Shown here piece after piece: positions 1-8,563 of a stretch of 64,000 bases of DNA. The notes beneath the pieces are model-generated. The model made no database searches. It was not told the DNA's origin and saw only the letters and a list, made by a program, of their open reading frames with translations. Within the stretch, counting starts at the first letter, position 1, and each line of letters starts with the position of its first letter. This DNA is from Pseudomonas baltica (lineage in GTDB: Bacteria; Pseudomonadota; Gammaproteobacteria; Pseudomonadales; Pseudomonadaceae). The stretch is taken from positions 1 to 64,000 of the forward strand of contig NZ_CP134771.1 in NCBI RefSeq assembly GCF_031880315.1, in the 5' to 3' direction. The position numbers were made by a program, and so were the translations under genes.

Positions 1-125
1 GAGCGTCCTTGCATGGCACTGCGACATCATGGGTGAGATGTTAAATAGCCATTAGTTTGGCGTCAATGCTTTGGTGTGATTTTTTTGCGAACGGCCACGA
101 TGATCTGCAAACCGCTGCCGTCGGT

Positions 126-767
126 CTATACGGGTTTCTCAACCGCGCAGCGGACCTCGTCCTGTACCTTGTAAATCTCGCAAACCACCTGCTCCGTCGC
201 CGCCTCGATCGTTCCTTCATTGCGGCATGACACCCAGCCATTATCCGCAACCGCTCGCTCGAACGCCTGGGTACAAGCGGTTTGCTCATCCAGCCGCTGG
301 ATAACGGTACTGCCAAGCCCACGCGAGCGTGCCGCTGCCCTCGCCCACGAAATATCAGGAGCGGTAACGACCCCGACATGCAGGTCGGGCACCTGCACGT
401 TGCGTTCGATGTTCAACCGCAGGATCTCTGCAAACGGGACTAACCGGCGAAACGCAGCATCAGACGGATACCAGCGATCGATCAGGATAATGCTGTCCGC
501 TGGCTGTTGTGGCAGCACGTGCCGGGAGATCCAGGCACGGCTATCGGCAAAACGCTCGCACACCGCCCATTCCAGCTGCCGTGTGGGATGCCTGACGAAC
601 TGGTTCACCAAGGCCATCGTTTCGCCCCGGTAGGGATCGCTTTTTTTCTCGCACAACCGGATGACCTTTCTGTTGGCCGCTCTCAGGCGTTTCGTGACGG
701 CTTCGAGCAGCGTGGTTTTACCGGTCCCTTTGGGCCCATCCAGAGCAATAAACAGCGCGCGATTCAT
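126..767 (-). CDS. Thymidylate-kinase-like P-loop nucleoside kinase
   Basis: A 213-residue P-loop protein. The N-terminus has a Walker A loop, GPKGTGKTT (about residues 11-19), right after the first strand. Further on, DRWYPSDAAFR (about 97-107) resembles the DRY...S..AY substrate-binding segment of dTMP kinases. Length fits the thymidylate kinase family (about 200-215), which phosphorylates dTMP with ATP. The LID region is not typical of housekeeping Tmk, so a paralogue or a kinase with another (deoxy)nucleotide or small-molecule substrate is equally possible. It stands alone, transcribed leftward, with no clear Shine-Dalgarno before the ATG at 767. The fold is fairly sure; the substrate is not. 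Confidence 0.7.
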   Translation of the reverse strand: MNRALFIALDGPKGTGKTTLLEAVTKRLRAANRKVIRLCEKKSDPYRGETMALVNQFVRHPTRQLEWAVCERFADSRAWISRHVLPQQPADSIILIDRWYPSDAAFRRLVPFAEILRLNIERNVQVPDLHVGVVTAPDISWARAAARSRGLGSTVIQRLDEQTACTQAFERAVADNGWVSCRNEGTIEAATEQVVCEIYKVQDEVRCAVEKPV

Positions 768-1051
768 TGTTCAAACAACCTGTTTCACATCGTTAAGGGC
801 TATATCGCCAAGACCGTTGAAGCGTCCGCGTCGCACGTCAACGGTGCGGCATGTAGTAGGTCTCTGTGGCGTGAGCGATCAATCCCGGATGCAGGACTGG
901 CTGTTGCCAGACCGGACACTCTAGCGGTCAATGACCCCGCATGCCAGGTTAGGCTTTACGCAGCGGCCAGCGCTTTCAATCGTTTGATTCGGCAGGTAGA
1001 GTGTCGCGCCCCGGGAATTGGATCCCGGCATTTTCGCTATGGAGTTGTAAA

Positions 1052-1387
1052 TTGAAGTACCTCAGCAAAGTTGTAGCCGCAGGCATTTTCGGTCTGGCTC
1101 TGGCCGGGTGCACCGGCACTCCGATGACCTCCACGCACTATGACAGCAGCCAGTACACCGTGCTGGGTCACAGCCAGGCCAGCGCCACCGGCCTGATGTT
1201 GTTAGGCGTGATCCCGATCCGCCAGAACACCCGCTTTGTGCGCGCACAGAATGCTGCGATCGCGGCCAAAGGCGGCGATGCGCTGATCAATACGCAAGTA
1301 CAGGAAAAATGGTTCTGGGCCTGGGTCCTGAACGGTTACACCACCACGGTATCGGGTGATGTGATCAAGCTCAACAAAGGTCGCTAA
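1052..1387 (+). CDS. Small outer-membrane-type lipoprotein (TTG start)
   Basis: A 111-residue predicted lipoprotein. I chose the TTG at 1052 because GGAG at 1041-1044 lies 7 nt upstream and because it puts a classic lipoprotein signal at the very N-terminus: MKYLSKVVAAGIFGLALAGC, with lipobox LAGC and acylated Cys20. An upstream ATG at 1001 would bury this signal behind 17 residues. The mature part is about 90 residues, with LLGVIPI, a GGDALINTQV segment and an aromatic WFWAWVLNGYTTTVSG stretch. This resembles the small TRL-like/DUF6567-type lipoproteins, but that assignment is tentative. A 6-bp inverted repeat (CCGGGA 1011-1016 / TCCCGG 1023-1028) sits just before the ribosome site. Confidence 0.75.
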   Translation: MKYLSKVVAAGIFGLALAGCTGTPMTSTHYDSSQYTVLGHSQASATGLMLLGVIPIRQNTRFVRAQNAAIAAKGGDALINTQVQEKWFWAWVLNGYTTTVSGDVIKLNKGR

Positions 1388-1624
1388 GTCGCAGCGCGGT
1401 CGGCAGCGCAACAGCACTGCACGGCCGCCGTCCCTCGGGCCACGTCCGTCGATGGGTCCACTCGGCATCGGGCCCCGAAGGTCGGTCTGCTGGTGCTACC
1501 GGCTACCCGTCACCTCGCGTTCTTGCAGGACCCTGCGTTGTTCAGCGCCACGGTGCTGCATTTTCTGGGTGATCAGTGATCGCATCGGTCTCGTTTTCAA
1601 TGGGCCGCTGGGTGGTGATGCACG

Positions 1625-2860
1625 TCACTCAACTGCAATACTGCGGTTCAACCCCGCAGCCCATGCCGCCGCCATCCTTTGCCCCACGGCGTCGAACTCG
1701 GGATGGTCGCGCCGATAACCCTCCATCTCGGCCATCGCGCGGCTCATGCCTGACTGGATTCTGCGCAGCAATTCACCGCAGCGTGCCTCTGTCAAACCGC
1801 ATGCACTGCGTGCGAACTGCACCAGCATCTTGCGCTTGGGCCAAGCCTTCGATCCGCCCAGCAACAGCCCCATGATATCGTTGCTCTTGTACACCGTGGT
1901 GGTCACCAGGTCGTAGACCGGGGCGAGCCAGACGTCGGCATCCTCGCTGCAGTTCTCATATAACAGGCCGAAGTTCTTCAGGTGCCCATCGCCGTTCTGG
2001 ATGCCTGCACTCAACGCCACCATCATGAAAAAGTCTTCCAGCGCCTTGGTCACGCGTGCGGGGCTAACGAAGGACTTGATCAGTTTTGCGCAGCCCTGGT
2101 AGCTGCCGTCGTATTTCTTCGCCGTGCCCCACCCTGACAGCACGCACAGGTCTTCGAAGCCAAGATAGTCGCTATGACCGATATCGAAGCGCTTGACCAC
2201 CAGAAACTTGCCTTGCTGACTCAACCGAAACTCAGGCACTTGCAGCCCGCTGTGCAGTGCCGCCCGCATGCAAAAGAATTCGTTGGCTGCCAGTTGTGGG
2301 AAGTCCAGGTCGTTGAAGGTCTTCAACAGGTGCGTGGCGCCCCGGTGGGTCAGCCGCTCGATGTCGGGTCCGGCAGAGTCGATATCGCGTACCAGCACCT
2401 TGGGCTGTACACCCGACACCCCGGAATATGCCGCGTAGGTTTGCATCAGGTCGTCGAAAAGATCTTTGGCACCGTCATAGACCAGCAGCTCGGAAAGCTT
2501 GATGCCGGGCAGCGGCTCATCCCTGAGGTCGTGGGCGATGCTGAGGCGGCCCAGTTGGTGCGGACCCACGATGCCCAGTAACGCGAAGTCGTCAAAGCCG
2601 CGCACCGTCTTGCTGAAACGCCGCACGAGTTCGTTCTTGAGGTGCCCTTCGGGAATGTGCATTTCGAACAGCGGATGAATACCGTACTCCCATTTGTAGC
2701 TCTCCAGGCGTACCGGCATCGTCAGTGACACGGCGTTTTCTTCGGCAACTGCAGAATGATATGAGAAAACCGAATCGTGGTGGTTTTCCCCGCTGCGCCC
2801 CAGCGTGCCGGCAGCCACGCCGGCAGCACCAATATAGAGCCGGTCGGTTTGCCTATTCAT
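1625..2860 (-). CDS. hipA: HipA-type serine/threonine kinase toxin
   Basis: A 411-residue HipA-family kinase, the toxin of a type II toxin-antitoxin pair. Family members phosphorylate translation factors, typically glutamyl-tRNA synthetase, and slow growth or cause persistence. Visible signatures are the SGVSGVQPK loop (about 145-153), NGDGHLKNFG (about 293-302; catalytic Asp and Asn) and the metal-binding APVYDLVTTT (about 318-327). The N-terminal subdomain (1-110) is complete, so the kinase looks intact. Its ATG overlaps the 3' end of the HipB gene by 8 bp, which indicates translational coupling in a hipB-hipA operon read leftward. No phage or transposon genes are adjacent. Confidence 0.92.
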   Translation of the reverse strand: MNRQTDRLYIGAAGVAAGTLGRSGENHHDSVFSYHSAVAEENAVSLTMPVRLESYKWEYGIHPLFEMHIPEGHLKNELVRRFSKTVRGFDDFALLGIVGPHQLGRLSIAHDLRDEPLPGIKLSELLVYDGAKDLFDDLMQTYAAYSGVSGVQPKVLVRDIDSAGPDIERLTHRGATHLLKTFNDLDFPQLAANEFFCMRAALHSGLQVPEFRLSQQGKFLVVKRFDIGHSDYLGFEDLCVLSGWGTAKKYDGSYQGCAKLIKSFVSPARVTKALEDFFMMVALSAGIQNGDGHLKNFGLLYENCSEDADVWLAPVYDLVTTTVYKSNDIMGLLLGGSKAWPKRKMLVQFARSACGLTEARCGELLRRIQSGMSRAMAEMEGYRRDHPEFDAVGQRMAAAWAAGLNRSIAVE

Positions 2861-3098
2861 GGACGTTTCCGGATTTCAGCTCATCGAGTGTCTTGCGTCG
2901 CCGCGTGGGCGTAGCAGTCAGTTCGTAGCCCAGGCCCGCGAGGATCGCCTCCACCTTGCGAATTCCCACCTCCGGTATGGTGTCGTTCTCTATACCGGAA
3001 ATGGTCGCGCGGCTCATGCCATGCCGATGCGCCAGGTCGCTCTGTGAAAGGCCGGCCTGTTTACGCAGATTTTTGATAAGAACACCTAGGTCGCCCAT
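2853..3098 (-). CDS. hipB: HipB-type HTH antitoxin
   Basis: An 81-residue XRE-family helix-turn-helix protein: LGVLIKNLRKQAGLSQSDLAHRHGMSRATISGIEN near the start, with a C-terminal tail GYELTATPTRRRK typical of HipB. It should neutralise HipA and autorepress the operon. I prefer the ATG at 3098 (AGGA about 11 nt upstream). An in-frame TTG at 3131 would add 11 residues but lies inside the operator region. The gene overlaps hipA by 8 bp. An 11-bp inverted repeat directly upstream (3132-3169) is the obvious binding site. Confidence 0.9.
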   Translation of the reverse strand: MGDLGVLIKNLRKQAGLSQSDLAHRHGMSRATISGIENDTIPEVGIRKVEAILAGLGYELTATPTRRRKTLDELKSGNVHE

Positions 3099-3131
3099 GA
3101 CAGAATGAATCCTATACAGTGCATAATCCAA

Positions 3132-3169
3132 TATAAATGCATATTTGCACTATATTCGATGCATTTATA
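3132..3169. promoter_or_regulatory. hipBA operator: 11-bp inverted repeat
   Basis: TATAAATGCAT (3132-3142) and ATGCATTTATA (3159-3169) are perfect inverted copies with a 16-bp spacer, directly upstream of hipB. The spacer (TTTGCACTATA) and the leader at 3113-3125 (TATACAGTGCATA) contain further TATANTGCA-like half sites. HipB proteins bind such palindromes in their own promoter, so this is the likely autoregulatory operator (inference). Confidence 0.7.
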
Positions 3170-3298
3170 GGTGTCACTAGCCGTCTGTCAAACCGATCAT
3201 CCGCATCAATATCCACTATGTCCCCGAGTGGTTTTTGCTAGTCAGCCAACGCCCGTAAAGTGAGCCCCATGCACTTACCCACTCTCTGGAGCTCAATC

Positions 3299-3556
3299 AT
3301 GAAAACGATACTCGCCCTTGGCCTGACCCTTACCGCACTCGCGACCACCCATGCCTTCGCCACACCACAGAACGTCACTAGCCACGCACAGATCGCCGTG
3401 GTCCAGGACGGTACCCAAACGGTACGCGATCTCAAACAACGAGTGGCGGACGACGGTAGCGAACGCGTTATCGCTCAGCAACATGCCAACAGCCAGACGC
3501 CGATCTATGTGGCCGAAACACGTGCGGAGTTCGGTTCGCGCTACCAGCGTTATTGA
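3299..3556 (+). CDS. Small exported protein of unknown function
   Basis: An 85-residue protein with a clear Sec signal: MKTILALGLTLTALATTHAFA, cleavage predicted near AFA-TP. The mature part is about 64 hydrophilic residues with no Cys, ending in FGSRYQRY. The start at 3299 is supported by GGAG at 3288-3291. It is a single-gene unit followed 18 bp later by a strong terminator. I do not recognise a functional family; small periplasmic proteins of this type are common in Pseudomonas. Confidence 0.65.
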   Translation: MKTILALGLTLTALATTHAFATPQNVTSHAQIAVVQDGTQTVRDLKQRVADDGSERVIAQQHANSQTPIYVAETRAEFGSRYQRY

Positions 3557-3574
3557 TCTGTCGGTGGCATCAGC

Positions 3575-3601
3575 GCCCGGCCCACGAGGCCGGGCTTTTT
3601 C
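3575..3601 (+). terminator. Rho-independent terminator
   Basis: An 8-bp perfect stem, GCCCGGCC (3575-3582) / GGCCGGGC (3588-3595), with loop CACGA, is followed by TTTTTC. It ends the small exported-protein gene and faces the convergent arnT. Confidence 0.9.
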
Positions 3602-3622
3602 GTGTCTTTGCTGGCTGAATGC

Positions 3623-5278
3623 TCAGGGCTGCTGGTCGTAGATGACGATCACCACCGAACCCTTCTGATAGCGTCTGCCATCGGTGGGCAGCAGATCCAG
3701 CTCCTTCTGCTCGTCGACGCCCTTGATACGCATCGCTACCCCTACGCTCCCTGCCCGGCGGGCGTTGATCAACCACTGTTCGACACCCTCAACGGTTACC
3801 GCCCGCCCTTGCGCGTCGGGATAACGCAGGCCGTACTTGGTCTCGCCGCCGGTGTTGTACAGCGTGATGCCGGGATTACGTGTGTGCCATGCCAGTGCCG
3901 AGGCGGTGCCCAGTTCGTTGCTCAGCAGGCTATGGACCCCTTGAAGCTCGGACATGTGCTGCGCGATGAAGACATCAGGCGTCTTGTTGACCACCACGCT
4001 GACGGGCAATGCGGCAGGCACTAACGCCAACACCGCGCCCATCGCCAGCGCCGGTGCGCCCCAGCAGCGCAGGGGCCGCCACACCGCCAGCCCATTCAAC
4101 AAGACCCAGGCGACAATAGCGATCACCAGCAACGCCAGGTGGCCTGGCTCATCGATGTAGATCGGCTTGGTGAATTGCAAGAAGGTGATCACTGCCAGGC
4201 CGATAGCGCCCAGCGCTACGTTAAGCACGGCATTGGCGCGCAGCCCTGGCGTCCGGCCCTCACGGATTGCACCTGCCAATCGATGGCCTAGCAACAAACC
4301 CAACGGCAGCATGCACGGCATGATGTAGGCCGGCAGCTTGCCCTTGGCGATACTGAAGAACACCAGCGGCAGCAGGAACCACATCCACAAGAATAACGTT
4401 GCCCGGTCGCCGCGGGCCTTGAAGCCCTCTCTGAAGACACCTGGCAGCAGCGCGATCCACGGCAGGCTGCTGACCAACAGCAAAGGCAGGTAGTACCACC
4501 AGCCCTCGGCGTGTTGGGCATCGTCACCGGCAAAGCGGCGGATATGCTCGTCCCAGAAGAAGTACCGCCAGAAGTCCGCTTCCTGCGCGTGGACAGTCAA
4601 GGCCCAGGGCAATGCAATCAAAACCGCGACCACCACCGCAACGCAACCAAAACGCACCAGCTCCAGAAAGCGCCGCTGCCAGATCATGTACGGCAACGCG
4701 ACCAGCACCGGCAACAACAAGGCCAGAAATCCCTTGGTCATGAACCCCATGGCGCAGGCGACGCCCAGCACGCACCAGGCGGCAAGCCGCGCCCTAGAGC
4801 TGCGGCTGACGAAGGCGAACCACAGCGCTACCCCGGCGAGGTTCATCCACAATGTGAACTGCGGATCGAGATTGGCGTAACCGGAGCCTGCCGCTATCAG
4901 CGCCAGGCTCATGAACACCACTGCACAGGTAAAACTGGTGCGCCAATCGTTCCACAAGCGGCCTGCCACCGCGTAGGCGAGCCATACGCTGAGCCCCATG
5001 CTCAGTGCGGAGGCGATACGCACCCCGAACAGGTTCTGGCCAAAGATGGCTTGGCCGACGGCAATCATCCAATAACCAGCTGCAGGTTTCTCGAAATACC
5101 GCAACCCCATGAAGTGGGGCGTCGCCCAGTGCCCACTCAAGAGCATTTCCTGACTGATTTGCGCATAGCGGGTTTCATCAGGTATCCACAGGCCATGGAA
5201 TGCCAATGGGGTCAGATAGAACGCTGCGAACGCGAGGAGCAGGAGTGGCACTACCCAGCGTTGTTTCATGCTTGGCAT
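3623..5278 (-). CDS. arnT: Lipid A aminoarabinose transferase ArnT
   Basis: A 551-residue GT-C fold inner-membrane glycosyltransferase. It matches ArnT strongly at the N-terminus: LWIPDETRYAQISQEML then HWATPHFMGLRYFEKPAAGYW, containing the periplasmic catalytic acidic residues (the DE of PDETRYA). About 12 membrane segments follow, then a soluble periplasmic C-terminal domain. ArnT moves 4-amino-4-deoxy-L-arabinose from undecaprenyl phosphate to lipid A, giving polymyxin resistance. Length equals E. coli ArnT (about 550). Start 5278 has AGGG 7 nt upstream; the ATG at 5269 is an alternative. No other arn gene is nearby, so this is an orphan copy. Confidence 0.9.
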   Translation of the reverse strand: MPSMKQRWVVPLLLLAFAAFYLTPLAFHGLWIPDETRYAQISQEMLLSGHWATPHFMGLRYFEKPAAGYWMIAVGQAIFGQNLFGVRIASALSMGLSVWLAYAVAGRLWNDWRTSFTCAVVFMSLALIAAGSGYANLDPQFTLWMNLAGVALWFAFVSRSSRARLAAWCVLGVACAMGFMTKGFLALLLPVLVALPYMIWQRRFLELVRFGCVAVVVAVLIALPWALTVHAQEADFWRYFFWDEHIRRFAGDDAQHAEGWWYYLPLLLVSSLPWIALLPGVFREGFKARGDRATLFLWMWFLLPLVFFSIAKGKLPAYIMPCMLPLGLLLGHRLAGAIREGRTPGLRANAVLNVALGAIGLAVITFLQFTKPIYIDEPGHLALLVIAIVAWVLLNGLAVWRPLRCWGAPALAMGAVLALVPAALPVSVVVNKTPDVFIAQHMSELQGVHSLLSNELGTASALAWHTRNPGITLYNTGGETKYGLRYPDAQGRAVTVEGVEQWLINARRAGSVGVAMRIKGVDEQKELDLLPTDGRRYQKGSVVIVIYDQQP

Positions 5279-5796
5279 CGTGCGGCCCTGCGTTGCGAAT
5301 GGACAGGATCGAGGGTCGTGAAACGGTCAACAAACATGGCAATCCCTGGCTTTTATGGGGGGTGGATGGAGGCAACGGTGCCTGCGGGCAACAGACTAAT
5401 CTGGCCAAAGTTAACTGCAACTAAACAGTTGAAAAATAAACGTTTACTTACATATTCGCTCAAGCAGCCCTGCTGCCGCCTAGGGAGTCGATGGCGCGCA
5501 GCCGGCCATGCCGAGCCCGTGATCAGGACTCGGAGGAGTCGTCCACGGCGGCTGGAAGATAGAAACAACGGGATGGGGCCTCGGTGAAAGCCATGTCAAA
5601 TATGTGTATGAGCGATGCGCCGGCGCCAACCTTTCAGTTGGATATCCAACATGGCTAACGCAGGCCTGATAGCGTCCAGGTGTGCGCCCTCCATCAGGCA
5701 TGCGGGCAAGTGCTTTACCTTCCAGCTTACCGCCGGAACCAACCCTCCCACCCCTCTCTCTAGATCAATACCTGCTCCCGAAAATGGATTGCTCTT
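5279..5796. other. Noncoding interval between arnT and the HAD gene
   Basis: No convincing gene in 518 bp. Notable elements are AACTG (5413-5417) / CAGTT (5426-5430), a 10-bp palindrome TAAACGTTTA (5437-5446) in an AT-rich patch that may hold the leftward arnT promoter, and GTTGGATATCCAAC (5637-5650). The last can alternatively pair its first half with CCAAC at 5626-5630. Everything else looks featureless. Confidence 0.5.
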
Positions 5797-6471
5797 ATGC
5801 GTGAAAAAACGTCCTTCATCTTTGATCTCGACGGCACCCTGACTGACAGCGTCTACCAAAACGTCGCCGCCTGGAAAGAAGCCCTCGATGCCGAGAACAT
5901 CCCGCTGGCCATGTGGCGCATCCACCGCAAGATCGGCATGAGCGGTGGCCTGATGCTCAAGAATCTCTCCCGCGAGACGGGGCTGACGCTGACCGACGAT
6001 CAGGCGCAGCGGCTCAGTAAACGGCACAGTGAAGCCTATGAACGCCTGCAGAGTCAGATCATCGCCCTTCCCGGCGCGACGGATCTGCTGCGCACGCTCA
6101 CTCAGGAAAACCTCAAGTGGTGCATCGCCACCAGCGGCGAGATGGCGACCGCCGAGATCAACCTCAAGGCGCTCGGCTTGAAAAGCCAGGACATCACCTT
6201 GGTCACCCGTGATGACGTCAAGCAAGGCAAGCCCGATCCCAGCCTGTTCATGGCCGGTGCCGACAAGATGGGCGTAGGCATCGAGGAATGCCTGGTGGTG
6301 GGCGATGCGATCTGGGACATGCTCGCGGCGCGTCGCGCCAAGGCCACGGGGATCGGCCTGCTGTCGGGGGGCTACGATGTCAGCGAGCTTGAGCGCGCCG
6401 GTGCGTTGCGGGTATACGACGATCCGTTGGACCTGTTGAACCACCTGGATGAGGTGGCTTCTTTCGCCTGA
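5797..6471 (+). CDS. HAD-superfamily phosphatase
   Basis: A 224-residue haloacid-dehalogenase-like hydrolase of the beta-phosphoglucomutase/phosphoglycolate-phosphatase type. Motif I is FDLDGTLTDS with nucleophile Asp10. Motif II is the IATSG segment near 110. Motif III is the lysine of KQGKPDPSLF and motif IV is VVGDAIWDM. The helical cap lies between motifs I and II (residues about 15-85). It would dephosphorylate a small phosphorylated metabolite; the substrate cannot be read from sequence. It is a monocistronic unit with a weak ribosome site (GGAT). Confidence 0.85.
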   Translation: MREKTSFIFDLDGTLTDSVYQNVAAWKEALDAENIPLAMWRIHRKIGMSGGLMLKNLSRETGLTLTDDQAQRLSKRHSEAYERLQSQIIALPGATDLLRTLTQENLKWCIATSGEMATAEINLKALGLKSQDITLVTRDDVKQGKPDPSLFMAGADKMGVGIEECLVVGDAIWDMLAARRAKATGIGLLSGGYDVSELERAGALRVYDDPLDLLNHLDEVASFA

Positions 6472-6561
6472 AGCCGCCCGCATCAGGATCCAACTGCACC
6501 CGCAGGCAAATCGCCATGCTATGGTATCCAGCGTTTTTGGCTACCTACACATGGAGATGCA

Positions 6562-7023
6562 ATGAGCCTGGCAACCGTCAAATCCTTCCTCGCGGCAAAT
6601 GCCCCGGACCTTCGCGTGATCGAACTGCCGGAAAGCACCGCGACAGTGGCCCTGGCCGCCGCCGCGCACGACGTCGAGCCGGGGCAGATCGCCAAGTCGC
6701 TGTCGTTGCGGGTCAACGATCAGATCATCCTCATCGTCACCCGTGGCGACGCGCGCCTGGACAACAAAAAGTACAAGGCGCACTTCGGCGTCAAGGCCAA
6801 GATGCTCGACACCAGCGAGGTCCTCGCGCACACCAGCCACCCGGTCGGCGGCGTCTGCCCGTTCGGCTTGCCCGAAACCGTTGCGGTGTACTGTGACGTA
6901 TCCCTGCAGGCTTTTGACGAGGTGCTTCCCGCTGGAGGCGCTGTCAATGCTGCGGTACGTGTGCCCCCGCAACGTATGGCCGAGTTGGTGAATGCCCAGT
7001 GGATTGACGTGGCGCAGGCTTGA
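6562..7023 (+). CDS. YbaK/EbsC-family aminoacyl-tRNA deacylase-like protein
   Basis: A 153-residue protein made of one YbaK/ProX domain, the free-standing homologue of the editing domain of prolyl-tRNA synthetase. The conserved lysine region is GQIAKSLSL (about 42-50). The family signature TSHPVGGVCPFGL (about 93-105) is intact, followed by the C-terminal VYCDVSL and NAAVRVPPQRM strands. Members hydrolyse mischarged Cys- or Ala-tRNA(Pro). GGAG at 6553-6556 supports the start. Its last 80 bp overlap the convergent gene on the other strand. Confidence 0.88.
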   Translation: MSLATVKSFLAANAPDLRVIELPESTATVALAAAAHDVEPGQIAKSLSLRVNDQIILIVTRGDARLDNKKYKAHFGVKAKMLDTSEVLAHTSHPVGGVCPFGLPETVAVYCDVSLQAFDEVLPAGGAVNAAVRVPPQRMAELVNAQWIDVAQA

Positions 7024-7357
7024 CCGGCTCCTTGCGGGCAACTCGATAGTGGATGCAGCCGTCATAGAAGGTGTCGTGCACCACCACCGGTTTGGCCCGC
7101 GAGGTGCTGTCGAACGTCTGCTCGGTGATGCCCAGGGCCATGCTGCGCATCCAGCTCTTGCTGAAGGAAAGGGTCTGGATTTTCTGCGCCGCGGCATAAC
7201 GCGACACCCCGGACAGTTTCAGCTCCTGAGCCTTGGCTGCCGTGCCCGCGCCCCAACTGCACATGAAGCGATCATCAGGGCGAATATCCCGTGCCTGCGC
7301 ACACAGGCTGGCGCCCGTCAGTGCAAAACCCGCTAATGTGATCATGACACTTCGCAT
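6944..7357 (-). CDS. Exported protein of unknown function
   Basis: A 137-residue protein with a Sec-type signal, MRSVMITLAGFALTGASLCAQA, AGGGA 4 nt before the ATG. The mature part carries two cysteines (FMCSWGAG and YDGCIHYRV), possibly a disulfide. I do not recognise a family. The C-terminal 27 codons run antisense into the YbaK gene (6944-7023), with low-complexity PAPRQSTGHSPTRPY. The natural stop may have been lost, so the true C-terminus of relatives may lie near RKEPVKPAP. Confidence 0.6.
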   Translation of the reverse strand: MRSVMITLAGFALTGASLCAQARDIRPDDRFMCSWGAGTAAKAQELKLSGVSRYAAAQKIQTLSFSKSWMRSMALGITEQTFDSTSRAKPVVVHDTFYDGCIHYRVARKEPVKPAPRQSTGHSPTRPYVAGAHVPQH

Positions 7358-7632
7358 TTGATCCCTGCCTCAACCTCCTGAAAGTACGGGGATTTTGTGC
7401 CTATGCGAACGGCTTGGGGGCCAGCATTTTGCCTGCTTTTGCTCGGGCCGATCAGTGGCTTGGCTACACGGCCTCGCCACACCCCCCCCCGCCACACCTA
7501 TCGCCCCTGCGCCAAAGCCGCGCGACGCACCGACAGCGCGATGCGCTTGAAAAAATTCAGCGCCACCCCGAGCCATGCGATAGTGGCACTCCCGCCTCCG
7601 AGCGAGGCGCCGCCTGGTGCAAGGAAACCGGC

Positions 7633-8541
7633 ATGGATTACTTCGCGGTACTCACGGCCTTCGTCGAAGCGGCCCGATTGAACAATTTTTCGCGTGCGGC
7701 CGACCGGCTGGGGATGAAAGCCTCTACCGTCTCGCGCTACGTCAAGGACCTCGAAGCGGATCTGGGCATTGCACTGTTCAACCGCTCTACCCGCGCGCTG
7801 AAATTGACCGAGGGCGGCGAGACATTTCTGCTTCATGCGGCCAAGGTGCTGGAAGCGCTCGATGAAGCCCGATTTGCTGCTGCCTCGCTCAACCACCAGC
7901 CTCGTGGCGTGCTGCAGCTCAACGCGCCGCCGGCCTTTACCCGCCACCATATCGTGCCGGCGCTGGAGGATTTCCGCGCCCAGTGCCCCGAGGTGCAACT
8001 GCAGATCAGCTGCCAGGAACATCAGGTCAACCTGATCGATGCCGGCGTCGACCTGGCCGTCAGGATCGGCAGCCTGGCGGACTCGACCCTCAAGGCGCGC
8101 AAGATTGCCGACGTGCAGTGGGTGTTATGTGCCTCTCCCGAATACCTCCTGGGCGCGGGCAGCGTCGATCACCCCGAACAGCTGCGCAGCCACCGATTCA
8201 TCGCCGGCAAGGCTGAATCCTTGTCACTGCTCTGGACGGGGCCGCAGGTATCCCTCACCGAGCACTACGCACCGGGTGTGGTAATCAACGATATCGAAGC
8301 GAGGCTCGTTGCCGCCAGTATCGGCGCAGGCGTCGCACTGTTACCGACCTGGCTGGCGGGCCCGGCGTTACGCGCTGGCGCCCTCGTCCGCGTGCTCGCC
8401 GATTGGCAGTGCGCGCCGCCGAGTGAGCCGGCCGCGCTGTGGTTCATCTACCCGCCCAAGCGGATCGTGTCGTCGAAGGTACGCAGTTTCATCGACTTCA
8501 TGGTGGCGCGCATCGGCTCGCCACCGTACTGGACACTTTGA
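7633..8541 (+). CDS. LysR-family transcriptional regulator
   Basis: A 302-residue LysR-type regulator. The winged HTH is at about 1-60 (FVEAARLNNFSRAADRLGMKASTVSRYVKDLE), followed by the periplasmic-binding-protein-like effector domain (about 90-295) with LQLNAPPAFTRHHIVPAL at its start. This effector domain is typical of the CrgA/AaeR-like group. The start at 7633 has AAGGA at 7621-7625; upstream in-frame codons add low-complexity PHPPPPH sequence and are unlikely to be used. It converges with the double-cupin gene 22 bp away. Its target is unknown; effectors of this group are often aromatic acids or oxidants. Confidence 0.88.
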   Translation: MDYFAVLTAFVEAARLNNFSRAADRLGMKASTVSRYVKDLEADLGIALFNRSTRALKLTEGGETFLLHAAKVLEALDEARFAAASLNHQPRGVLQLNAPPAFTRHHIVPALEDFRAQCPEVQLQISCQEHQVNLIDAGVDLAVRIGSLADSTLKARKIADVQWVLCASPEYLLGAGSVDHPEQLRSHRFIAGKAESLSLLWTGPQVSLTEHYAPGVVINDIEARLVAASIGAGVALLPTWLAGPALRAGALVRVLADWQCAPPSEPAALWFIYPPKRIVSSKVRSFIDFMVARIGSPPYWTL

Positions 8542-8563
8542 CGCCTCAGGTATAGCAGTCGCT

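Noticed and set aside
4511-5587. Open frame antisense to arnT
   Set aside because: His/Gln/Arg-rich composition without domains, opposite a clear ArnT.
7414-7632. Longer LysR start at 7414
   Set aside because: The extra 73 residues are low-complexity and there is a good ribosome site before 7633.
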